This document shows, piece by piece, positions 1-6,078 of a DNA stretch of 6,090 bases (its first letter is position 1; each line of letters starts with the position of its first letter). The notes under the pieces were generated by a model. That model did not search any database. It saw nothing but the letters and a program-made list of their open reading frames with translations, and was not told the DNA's origin. The position numbers and the translations under genes were made by a program. The stretch lies in contig RFUD01000160.1 of the NCBI GenBank assembly GCA_009923125.1, forward strand, positions 1 to 6,090, given 5' to 3'. The stretch is from Planctomycetia bacterium. Its GTDB lineage: Bacteria; Planctomycetota; Planctomycetia; Pirellulales; UBA1268.

Positions 1-1
1 G

Positions 2-244
2 ACGACCATGCTGATCGACGCCGGCCTGCCACGGTCGCCGGGCGGCACGCTGGAGCGGGCGGCCGGTTGGCGGGCGGCCGACGAGGCTCGGCGCGACAAG
101 CAGATCAAGGAGGCGCGCAGGCTGGGCATCCGCGTCGTCGGGGTGGACGCGTTCCTCGAGATGATGGGGCTCGACCGGGAGGTCCTCGACTCCAACCGGC
201 TGCCCCGGCCCGCTCCTGTCGCCGGGGCGAATCTGGCATACTGA
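2..244 (+). CDS. C-terminal fragment of a protein with a BRCT-like end
   Basis: The reading frame is open from the left edge of the window and stops at TGA 242-244, so only about 80 C-terminal residues are visible and the true start lies upstream. The stretch KQIKEARRLGIRVVGVDAFLEMMGL resembles the last part of a BRCT domain: a basic helix ending in 'ARRLGI', a short hydrophobic strand, then an acidic 'xxFLEMMG' helix, as seen at the ends of bacterial DNA ligases and exonuclease-BRCT proteins. The roughly 20 residues after it look like a disordered tail. BRCT domains bind DNA ends or phosphopeptides, which would suggest a role in DNA replication or repair. The parent protein cannot be identified because its catalytic part is outside the window. 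The next gene starts 63 bp downstream on the same strand, with its own ribosome binding site. Confidence 0.55.
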   Translation, partial: TTMLIDAGLPRSPGGTLERAAGWRAADEARRDKQIKEARRLGIRVVGVDAFLEMMGLDREVLDSNRLPRPAPVAGANLAY

Positions 245-294
245 AGCCCGCCGTCGTCGGGCATCGGGCTCTGGGGGCGGGCATGCCGCCACTC

Positions 295-300
295 GGAGGG
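295..300 (+). promoter_or_regulatory. Ribosome binding site for the DUF1080-ThuA gene
   Basis: GGAGGG lies 7 nt upstream of GTG 308, which is an excellent Shine-Dalgarno match at standard spacing. It fixes the start at a GTG codon, and a clear signal peptide follows directly. Just before it, GGCGG (276-280) and CCGCC (286-290) could form a small hairpin with a 5-nt loop. No promoter is obvious in the 63-bp gap. Confidence 0.75.
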
Positions 301-307
301 TTCCACC

Positions 308-1861
308 GTGCGACCGTTTTCCGCGCTGCTTCCGCGATCGTTGACCGCGGTCTTCCGCATCCTCGCCGCCGTGCTGTGCATCGGCACGGTGCGGGCCGAC
401 GACTCCGCGTTCGTGCCGATCTTCGACGGCAAGACGCTCGACGGCTGGGAGGGCGACCCGACGTTCTGGCGGGTCGAAGACGGGGTGATCGTCGGTGAGA
501 CGACGCCCGAGAAGCCGACGAAGCTCAACACGTTCCTCATCTGGCGACAGGGAACACTCGACGACTTTGAACTGAGGCTTTCGTACCGTCTCACGGGCGG
601 GAACAGCGGTGTCCAGTACCGCAGCCGGGAGATGAAGGATGTCGGGCCATTCGTCGTGGGCGGCTACCAGGGTGACTTCGAGGCGGGGCCGAAGTACTCG
701 GGCATCCTGTACGAGGAGCGTGGCCGCGGCATCCTGACCCTGCGCGGCGAGCGGGTGACGATCGGGGCCGACGGCGGGAAGACCCGGGGTGAGCCGATCG
801 GCACCGCGGAGGATCTGCAGAAGGCCGTGAAGCCCGGCGACTGGAACGAACTGCGGATCGTCGCCCGGGGGCCCAGGCTCCAGCACTTCATCAACGGCCA
901 GCTGATGTCCGAGACCATCGATGAGCAGGCGGACAAGCGCGCGCTGGAGGGCATTCTGGCGTTGCAACTCCACGCGGGGCCTCCGATGAAGGTCGAGTTC
1001 AAGGAGATCCATCTCCAGCGGCTGAAGCTCGCCGACGGCCGCAGGAAGCTGGTGCTGGTCGCCGGCAGGCCGAGCCACGCCCCGGGGCAGCACGAGCACC
1101 GGGCCGGCTGCCTGCTGCTCGAGCAGTGCCTCGACGCCGCCGGGCTGCCGCTCGTGACCGTCGTCCATGACGGCGGGTGGCCGACGGACCCCACCGCGTT
1201 CGACAACGCCGACGCGATCTTCTTCTTCGCCGACGGCGGCGGCGGGCACCCCGTGCTGCAGAGCAACCGGCTCGCCCGGGTCGACGCGCTGGCCCGGCGC
1301 GGCGTCGGCATCGCCTGCCTGCATTACGCGGTCGAGGTGCCCAAGGAAAAGGGCGGCCCGGAATTTCTCGGCTGGTTGGGCGGCTACTTCGAGCCGCACT
1401 GGTCGGTGAATCCCCACTGGAAGCTCGCGCAGACGGAACTCGCCCAGGGGCATCCCGTCACCCGCGGCGTGCAACCGTTCGAGACCCAGGACGAGTGGTA
1501 CTACCACATGCGGTTCGCGGAGCCGCCCGCAGGCCTGACGACGATCCTCACGGCCGTGCCCCCCGATGCGACGCGCGAGCGGCCCGACGGACCGCACAGC
1601 AACAATCCCGCCGTCCGGGCCGGGAAGGGGTCGCGCGAGGTGCTGGCGTGGGCCTACGAGCGGCCCGCCGGCGGCCGGGGCTTCGGCTGCACCGGCGCGC
1701 ATTTCCACAAGAACTGGGAGAACGACGACTTCCGTCGACTCATGCTCAACGCGCTGGTGTGGACGAGTGGCCTCGAGGTTCCGGCCGCCGGCGTGGCGTC
1801 GAGCGTCACGCCCGAACAACTCGCCGCGAATCTCGACGACAAGCCGGCACCCAAGAAATAG
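308..1861 (+). CDS. Secreted DUF1080 (3-keto-disaccharide hydrolase family) and ThuA-like fusion protein
   Basis: This is a 517-aa two-domain protein. Residues 1-30 form a signal peptide (basic start, hydrophobic stretch FRILAAVLCIGTV, cleavage likely after VRA), so the protein is probably periplasmic or envelope-associated. The cysteine at 24 does not sit in a proper lipobox. Residues about 34-238 match the DUF1080 / 3-keto-disaccharide hydrolase family: FVPIFDGKTLDGWEG, FWRVEDGVIVGE, 'GNSGVQYRS', 'GGYQGDFE', 'GDWNELRIVARG', 'HFINGQLM', and a last strand VEFKEIHLQRL. Residues about 247-486 match the ThuA-like family (glutamine-amidotransferase-like fold): KLVLVAGRPSHAPGQHEHRAG, 'DADAIFFF'-type strand near 301-307, 'GIACLHYAVEVP', 'GGYFEPHW', 'DEWYYHM', 'FGCTGAHFHKNW'. 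Both families have been linked to 3-keto-sugar metabolism, so activity on an oxidised disaccharide is a reasonable inference; the true substrate is unknown. The tail 487-517 is a short linker rich in Ala and Lys. The gene converges with the next one across 57 bp, where I see no strong terminator. Confidence 0.9.
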   Translation: MRPFSALLPRSLTAVFRILAAVLCIGTVRADDSAFVPIFDGKTLDGWEGDPTFWRVEDGVIVGETTPEKPTKLNTFLIWRQGTLDDFELRLSYRLTGGNSGVQYRSREMKDVGPFVVGGYQGDFEAGPKYSGILYEERGRGILTLRGERVTIGADGGKTRGEPIGTAEDLQKAVKPGDWNELRIVARGPRLQHFINGQLMSETIDEQADKRALEGILALQLHAGPPMKVEFKEIHLQRLKLADGRRKLVLVAGRPSHAPGQHEHRAGCLLLEQCLDAAGLPLVTVVHDGGWPTDPTAFDNADAIFFFADGGGGHPVLQSNRLARVDALARRGVGIACLHYAVEVPKEKGGPEFLGWLGGYFEPHWSVNPHWKLAQTELAQGHPVTRGVQPFETQDEWYYHMRFAEPPAGLTTILTAVPPDATRERPDGPHSNNPAVRAGKGSREVLAWAYERPAGGRGFGCTGAHFHKNWENDDFRRLMLNALVWTSGLEVPAAGVASSVTPEQLAANLDDKPAPKK

Positions 1862-1918
1862 CGGCCGGATCGAGCGGAGGGACGCCGCCCGAACGCATCG
1901 GTGCACGCACGGTGCGGC

Positions 1919-3283
1919 TCAGGTGACGCCGAACAGGTCGAGGATCACGCCCGCCACCTCGTGCATCGCGAGCGGGCCGGAGACCAGGCCGGGCCGCGAG
2001 GCGACGAGGATCGTCTCGTGCGGGTCTGCCGGGTCGATCGCGCCGTGCGAGCCCTTCACCAGCGACGCGTCGAGCGGAATGACGATCTTCGGGAGCTGCG
2101 AGCGGTCGAGGTGGAGCTCCAGCGGGTCGTAGCCCGGCTTGCGGTGGATGTCGATCGTGCGGGCGAACGCCGGCGCGAGAGCGTCGTCGAGCCAGTACGG
2201 GTAGGCCTGCCAGCTGTCGAGGGCGCTGATCACGACGACGTCGCCGCAGCGGCTTTCGGCGCCGGCGATCGGCGTCGTCGCCATGCCTGCGGCGACGAGT
2301 TCGTCGCCTGACAGCACGGCCCCGACCCCCGCCCTGCCCCGGAACAGGCCGCTGATTTCCGCGACCAGCCCGCGGTCGCGGCTGTCCCGGACATAGATGT
2401 GGCTCACCTGGTGATCCGCGAGGGCCCAGGCGCGGCTGGCGGCGATGTCGAGCCGTTCGCGGCCCGCCTCCACGCCGATCGTGAGATGACCCGCTTCGCG
2501 GAGCACCCGATTGGGGAACAGTGTGTGCGAGACCGGCCGGATCCGGTATTCGCCCGCCACGAGCACGACGAGTTCGTCGCGGGGCACGAGGGCGCCGAAG
2601 CCGTCCACGAGCGTGGCGATTTCGGCGTCGAGTTCGGCGCACGCCGCGTGGGCCGGGCCGCTGTCGGGGCCCGACCGCTGGGCCGCGTAGTCGAGGTGTG
2701 GCAGGTAGACGCACGCCAAGTCGGGTGGCGCGGCCGCCGCGGCGGCGAGAAAGCTGGCGGCGATCCAGCGGGACGAGTCGATGCCGGCGACCGGTCCCCA
2801 GAACGCGTGCAGCGGAAACTCGCCGAGCGACTCGCGGAGCGTCGCATACAGGCCCTCCGGCCGCGTGTGGCACCACATCGTCTCGCTGCCGTCCGGGTTG
2901 TGCTTGGGGGCGGGCAGGCAGACGAGATCCGCCGTGGCGTGCTTCGACTGCAGCAGGAACCAGGCGGCCGTCCGTAGTTCGGGCCGCGCGGCCTTGAGCC
3001 GGTCCCAGATGCGGGGGGCGCGGTGGACGCCATCGGGGCTGATCCACATCTCCAGATGATGCGTGGACCGCTCGAACAGCCCGTTCGCCACCACGCCGTG
3101 AACGGCCGGCGACGTCCCGGTCGTGAGCGTCGCCTGTACCGGGCAGGTGACGGCCGGCAGGCACGGGGCCAGCGGAACGCAGGCCCCCGCCGTGGCCAGC
3201 CTCGCCAACGCCGGCATGCGACCGAGGTCTTCCGACCGCAGGCCAGGAACCGTGAGCAGAAGAACGCGGGGAGCCGCCATCAC
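1919..3283 (-). CDS. Alkaline-phosphatase-superfamily protein, nucleotide pyrophosphatase/phosphodiesterase type (EboF-like)
   Basis: This is a 454-aa protein with no signal peptide, so probably cytoplasmic. The N-terminal strand VLLLTVPGL, the nucleophile region LPAVTCPVQATLTTG (Thr46) and 'HGVVANG' (62-68) follow the type I phosphodiesterase/nucleotide pyrophosphatase pattern. Further along are 'FWGPVAGIDSSRWIA' (161-175), 'VYLPHLDYAAQRSGPD' (192-207), 'GEYRIRPVS', 'FPNRVLREAGHLTI', 'ADHQVSHIYV', 'DIHRKPGYDPLEL' and 'PLDASLVKGSHG' (His413). From memory, these resemble the phosphodiesterase-like protein of ebo clusters (EboF), but no other ebo gene is in the window. Compared with classical NPP enzymes, the first metal Asp is Pro13, the D-H pair is E245-Y246, and the histidine four residues after Asp198 is Gln202; Thr46, Asp198 and His413 remain. 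The start may be GTG 3283, which gives a 4-nt GTGA overlap with the upstream stop, or ATG 3280. Neither has a clear Shine-Dalgarno, so translational coupling is likely. Substrate unknown. Confidence 0.85.
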   Translation of the reverse strand: MMAAPRVLLLTVPGLRSEDLGRMPALARLATAGACVPLAPCLPAVTCPVQATLTTGTSPAVHGVVANGLFERSTHHLEMWISPDGVHRAPRIWDRLKAARPELRTAAWFLLQSKHATADLVCLPAPKHNPDGSETMWCHTRPEGLYATLRESLGEFPLHAFWGPVAGIDSSRWIAASFLAAAAAAPPDLACVYLPHLDYAAQRSGPDSGPAHAACAELDAEIATLVDGFGALVPRDELVVLVAGEYRIRPVSHTLFPNRVLREAGHLTIGVEAGRERLDIAASRAWALADHQVSHIYVRDSRDRGLVAEISGLFRGRAGVGAVLSGDELVAAGMATTPIAGAESRCGDVVVISALDSWQAYPYWLDDALAPAFARTIDIHRKPGYDPLELHLDRSQLPKIVIPLDASLVKGSHGAIDPADPHETILVASRPGLVSGPLAMHEVAGVILDLFGVT

Positions 3284-3294
3284 GGTGCCGCCAT
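3270..3294 (-). repeat. Short direct repeat at the gene junction
   Basis: On the minus strand, ATGGCGGCACC (3294-3284) is followed by GTG and then ATGGCGGCTCC (3280-3270). These are two 11-nt copies with one mismatch and a 14-nt period. The first copy encodes the last residues of the upstream protein (MAAP, then TGA) and the second encodes the start of the downstream protein (MAAP). A small tandem duplication could have created the overlapping junction, but chance is possible for so short a repeat. Confidence 0.45.
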
Positions 3295-4557
3295 GTGACG
3301 CGGACGGATCGTCAGCGAGCCCTCGCGGGCAACCCGCCCGGCCGGTTCGCGGGACTCGATCTCTCCACGGTAGGCCACGCTCCCCGGCCGCGTCCCCACG
3401 GCGGTGACCAGCAGATCGACCGAGGCGCCGGGCGACAACTCCGGCACCGCCTCGAACCGCACCTCGCCTGGGTACACCTCCGCGGCATGGCCGATCGCCT
3501 GCACCGGTTCGATGCCCTCGGCGAAGAACAGCGTGGCGGTGACGCGTTCGGCGGTGTCGCCGCCGACGTTGCGCACGGCGATCCGCATCACGATCTGCTC
3601 CCCTTCGCCGACGAGTTTCCGCGACTCGCGGACGTCGAATTCCAGCCTGGCCGGTTCACCGGCCGCCGGGATCGCCAGGTCGTCCACCCGCTGCTCGAGC
3701 GCCAGGGCGGGGACGGCCGCGGGAGTGGTGCCCGCCGCTGACGGCGGCATCGTCGGCTCCACGACCGGGGTCGAGCCGGTGTCATCCGCTTGGTGAGCCG
3801 GTGGCATGGTGGCGGGCTGAGGTCGAGGGAAACGCACGGCCTGCCCTGCCTCGGCCGGCTTCATGCCGAACGCCGTCTTGATCCTGCCGAGCAGGTTCGC
3901 GCGAACGGCGGGCTGCAGGGCGGGACGGGCATGGGTCAGTGGAACGGGTGCGACCGGGCCGGCACGACCGACCGCGACCGACTGCGGCGCGTCGGCCGCG
4001 GCCGCGATGTCCGGAGACGGCGACGCCGGCTCCGCATCCGGGATGGCCAGGGCGGGCTCTGCCGGGGCCGGTTCCATGACCAGTTCCACCAGCGCCGCCG
4101 GCTCGGCCGCGGCGTCGGCTCCCGAGGCTGGGGATGCTTCAGTCTCCACCATGGCCGGCTCCTGCGGGATCGCGGCGACGTTGGCATCAGGTTCGGCGGT
4201 CAGCGGCGTCGAGTCGGACGCGGGTGGCTCGGCGGACGCCAGTGGCTCTGGAGATGCCGACGGCTCGGAGGGCGTCGCTGGATCGGAGGGCACCGGGACG
4301 CCGGCGACCGCGGCGACCGACGCCTTGTCGGGAACGGTCGCCATGGCGATCGGACGCGTTGAACGGACCGGGAGGTTCGAAGCGGCGATGCGCTGGCCGA
4401 GCGGTCGCCGGCCCGTCGCCGCGGTGGCCGACGTGGACTGCGCGACGATCGCGTACGGCGGGGACGATTCGCCGGCCGACGCCGCGTGCGGCGGGAAAAA
4501 TCCGATCAGTCCCGCCAACGCGGTGACCGCGCCGGCCGTGTGCAGCGTGCGAAACAT
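3280..4557 (-). CDS. Exported Ala/Pro-rich protein with C-terminal DUF11-like Ig domain
   Basis: This 425-aa protein is not assigned to a known function. Residues 1-28 form a signal peptide (MFRTLHTAGAVTALAGLIGF, cleavage likely after ASA28). Residues about 75-285 are low complexity, dominated by Ala, Pro, Glu and Ser, with repeated 'EP', 'SEPSASPEP' and 'PAEPA' patterns. They look disordered and extended, except for a short basic segment (219-233, 'RANLLGRIKTAFGMK') that could be a helix. Residues about 303-418 form a beta-rich domain with the DUF11/CARDB-like signature: 'RLEFDVRESRKLVGEGEQ', 'MRIAVRNVGGDTAERVTATLFFAEGIEPV', 'VPELSPGASVDLLVTAVGTRPG' and a last strand 'SLTIRP'. Such Ig-like modules are common in planctomycete cell-surface proteins. 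I see no cysteine in the sequence. Start ATG 4557 has AGGA about 11 nt upstream, a modest ribosome site. It is the first gene of a two-gene unit overlapping the phosphodiesterase-like gene. An envelope structural or scaffold role is inferred from the architecture only. Confidence 0.8.
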   Translation of the reverse strand: MFRTLHTAGAVTALAGLIGFFPPHAASAGESSPPYAIVAQSTSATAATGRRPLGQRIAASNLPVRSTRPIAMATVPDKASVAAVAGVPVPSDPATPSEPSASPEPLASAEPPASDSTPLTAEPDANVAAIPQEPAMVETEASPASGADAAAEPAALVELVMEPAPAEPALAIPDAEPASPSPDIAAAADAPQSVAVGRAGPVAPVPLTHARPALQPAVRANLLGRIKTAFGMKPAEAGQAVRFPRPQPATMPPAHQADDTGSTPVVEPTMPPSAAGTTPAAVPALALEQRVDDLAIPAAGEPARLEFDVRESRKLVGEGEQIVMRIAVRNVGGDTAERVTATLFFAEGIEPVQAIGHAAEVYPGEVRFEAVPELSPGASVDLLVTAVGTRPGSVAYRGEIESREPAGRVAREGSLTIRPRHMAAP

Positions 4558-4631
4558 GCGACTCGCGTCCTGTGGGGTGGTGTGTCCTCACCGCTGGTAT
4601 CGGTTTTTCGGGTGCCGAAGTTTCGCGCGTC

Positions 4632-4640
4632 TGGTACAGT
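4632..4640 (+). promoter_or_regulatory. Possible extended -10 promoter element for bioB
   Basis: The 136-bp divergent gap 4558-4693 must hold promoters for bioB and for the minus-strand unit. TGGTACAGT (4632-4640) fits an extended -10 (TGnTAnnnT), but no good -35 lies 16-18 bp upstream (GTGCCG at 4612-4617 is poor). It would place transcription start near 4647, giving a leader of about 47 nt that is strikingly C-rich. I see no clear promoter for the minus strand and no recognisable BirA operator or riboswitch. Confidence 0.25.
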
Positions 4641-4693
4641 TCTGCCGCCCGGCTCGCCCCGTCCCCCCAACCGCCCTCGCCGAGATCGACCGC

Positions 4694-5740
4694 ATGCCGA
4701 CCGCATCTCTCCCTGCCGACCTCGCCTTCCCGTCCACGTGGCATGCGTTGGCGACGCGGGTGCTCGCCGACGGCACGATCGATCGCGAGGAGGCCCGGGC
4801 GATCCTCGAGTCGCCAGACGCCGAACTGCCGGATGTGCTGGCCGCCGCGTGGCGGGTCAGGTACCGACACTTCGGGAACACGGTCCAACTGTTCTTCCTG
4901 ATGAATGCGAAGAGCGGGCTGTGCCCGGAGGACTGCGGATACTGCTCCCAGTCGAAGGTCTCCGACGCCGAGATCCCGCGGTACAACCTGCTCTCGGCGC
5001 CCAAGCTGCTGGATGCCGCGCGGCTGGCCGCGGAACGCCAGTCGAAGACGTTCTGCATCGTGATCTCCGCCCGCGGCCCCTCGGAGCGCGAGATCGACTT
5101 CGTGTGCGGGATCGTGCCGGAGATCAAGCGGCAGTACGGCCTCAACGTCTGCGCCTGCCTGGGACTGCTGTCTCCCGACCAGGCCCGGCGCCTGGCGGCC
5201 GCCGGCGTGGACAAGGTGAACCACAACCTCAACACGAGCGAGCGGTTCTACTCGGAGGTCTGCACGACCCACACCTATGCCGACCGCGTGGCCACGCTCG
5301 AGGCCTGCCGCTCCGCGGGACTGCAGCTCTGCAGCGGCGGGATCATGGGCATGGGGGAGACCCACGAGGATCTCATCGACATGGCCTTCGAGTTGCGGTC
5401 GATGCAGGTGGAGTCGATCCCGCTCAACTTCCTCAACTCGATCGACGGCACGCCCCTGGAGGGCGTGAGCCGCCTGACGCCGCGCGACTGTCTCCGCGGC
5501 CTGGCGATGATGCGGCTGGTGAACCCCGCGGCCGAGATTCGCATCGCCGGCGGTCGCGAGATCCACCTCGGCAGCCTCCAGCCGCTCGGCCTCTACGCGG
5601 CCAACTCGATCTTCGTGGGCGACTACCTCACGACGAAGGGCCAGCTGCCCGAGGCCGACTACAAGATGATCGAGGAACTCGGGTTCGTGATCACGCGGGG
5701 CGCGGAGTCGGCCGAGCCTCCACCGAGCCTGCCCCGCTAG
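4694..5740 (+). CDS. bioB: Biotin synthase BioB
   Basis: BioB is a radical-SAM enzyme that inserts sulfur into dethiobiotin, the last step of biotin synthesis in the cytoplasm. The protein is 348 aa, within the family's usual range. The [4Fe-4S] motif is 'CPEDCGYCSQ', with Cys77, Cys81 and Cys84. The ligands of the second, sacrificial [2Fe-2S] cluster are all present by alignment to the E. coli enzyme: Cys121 ('TFC'), Cys153 ('NVCACLG'), Cys213 ('LCSGGI') and Arg283 ('IRIAGGRE'). Other family motifs are 'NHNLNTSERFY', 'TTHTYADR', 'IPLNFLNSIDGTPLEG' and 'GLYAANSIFVGDYLTT'. The sequence is closer to the Bacillus-type than to the E. coli-type. The tail 'GAESAEPPPSLPR' is an unconserved extension. 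ATG 4694 is chosen because the family N-terminus (ALATRVL...TIDREEARAIL) follows directly; it has no clear Shine-Dalgarno, only a weak GAG. The frame stays open far upstream into the antisense of the neighbouring gene, which is not coding. No other bio genes are in the window. Confidence 0.97.
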   Translation: MPTASLPADLAFPSTWHALATRVLADGTIDREEARAILESPDAELPDVLAAAWRVRYRHFGNTVQLFFLMNAKSGLCPEDCGYCSQSKVSDAEIPRYNLLSAPKLLDAARLAAERQSKTFCIVISARGPSEREIDFVCGIVPEIKRQYGLNVCACLGLLSPDQARRLAAAGVDKVNHNLNTSERFYSEVCTTHTYADRVATLEACRSAGLQLCSGGIMGMGETHEDLIDMAFELRSMQVESIPLNFLNSIDGTPLEGVSRLTPRDCLRGLAMMRLVNPAAEIRIAGGREIHLGSLQPLGLYAANSIFVGDYLTTKGQLPEADYKMIEELGFVITRGAESAEPPPSLPR

Positions 5741-5852
5741 CCGTCCGTGGAAAAGCCGGCCATCGCAATCCTGTTCGGCACGGCACGCGCAGGACGGATG
5801 AATCGGTGTCTTGCGTGGCTCGGGGCCGCCGATGCCCCGTCGCCGGACGTTC

Positions 5853-5875
5853 GCGGTGGCCATCGTGGCCACCGC
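5853..5875. repeat. Perfect 10-bp hairpin downstream of bioB
   Basis: GCGGTGGCCA (5853-5862) and TGGCCACCGC (5866-5875) are exact reverse complements separated by TCG, giving a strong GC-rich stem with a 3-nt loop. It lies 112 bp past the bioB stop and is not followed by a T run. It could protect the mRNA 3' end or take part in termination, or belong to the palindromic element that begins about 15 bp further on. Confidence 0.6.
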
Positions 5876-5889
5876 TCTCTGCATGTCCG

Positions 5890-6060
5890 CTGCGCTTCGC
5901 CATCCTGGCTCCGCTTGCTCCCATAGCCCGGCGCCGGGGCACTGGCAGCCCCTCGCTGGGTTCGCCAACCGTGCAGTCGGCACGAGGGGGGGAGGCTCGG
6001 GGTCACCCCTGCCGTTGAGCCGGCGTATGTGACCAGCGGAGCCAGGATGGCGAAGCGCAG
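5890..6060. repeat. Large imperfect palindrome with 26-bp perfect arms
   Basis: Positions 5890-5915 and 6035-6060 are exact reverse complements (26 bp), separated by 119 nt. The left arm begins CTGCGCTTCGCCATCCTGG. Pairing continues inward imperfectly: 5917-5932 matches the reverse complement of 6019-6034 at 12 of 16 positions, including 'CATA' and 'CCGGC'. The interior has further potential stems: CCCCTCG (5949-5955) with CGAGGGG (5983-5989), GGTT/AACC with a 4-nt loop (5959-5970), GTGC/GCAC (5971-5983), and GGGG/CCCC with a 3-nt loop (5999-6009). Because the arms are inverted copies, both strands would encode LRFAILAPL from the arm. No transposase is present. It resembles a MITE-like or REP-like non-coding repeat, or a structured RNA; identity unknown. 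Confidence 0.75.
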
Positions 6061-6078
6061 GCACATCCGAGTGAGTGA

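Noticed and set aside
246..290. Terminator after the first gene (GCCCG 246-250 with CGGGC 258-262; GGCGG/CCGCC 276-290)
   Set aside because: The stems are only 5 bp, common in GC-rich DNA, and have no T run.
326..379. Lipoprotein signal (Cys24) in the DUF1080-ThuA protein
   Set aside because: The residues before the cysteine read AVL, with Leu at -1 where a small residue is needed, whereas VRA at 28-30 is a good standard cleavage site.
1862..1918. Bidirectional terminator between the convergent genes
   Set aside because: Only 4-5 bp stems can be drawn in this 57-bp gap and there is no T run on either strand.
3863..4693. Upstream in-frame extension of bioB giving a 625-aa protein
   Set aside because: The extension lies antisense to the DUF11-like gene, has low-complexity Ala/Gly/Ser composition, and the BioB family N-terminus begins naturally at ATG 4694.
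4486..6018. A 510-codon plus-strand frame overlapping bioB
   Set aside because: It is a shifted-frame shadow of bioB with Arg/Pro/Gly-rich sequence and no family motif.
5963..6020. Possible integron attC site (GTTGAGC at 6014-6020 fits GTTRRRY)
   Set aside because: No matching RYYYAAC partner at the other end of the palindrome, no integrase and no cassette-like genes.
4187..6064. A 625-codon open frame on the minus strand opposite bioB
   Set aside because: It has no recognisable motifs, is rich in Arg/Gly/Ala, and runs antisense to the well-supported bioB. Long antisense frames are expected in GC-rich coding DNA.
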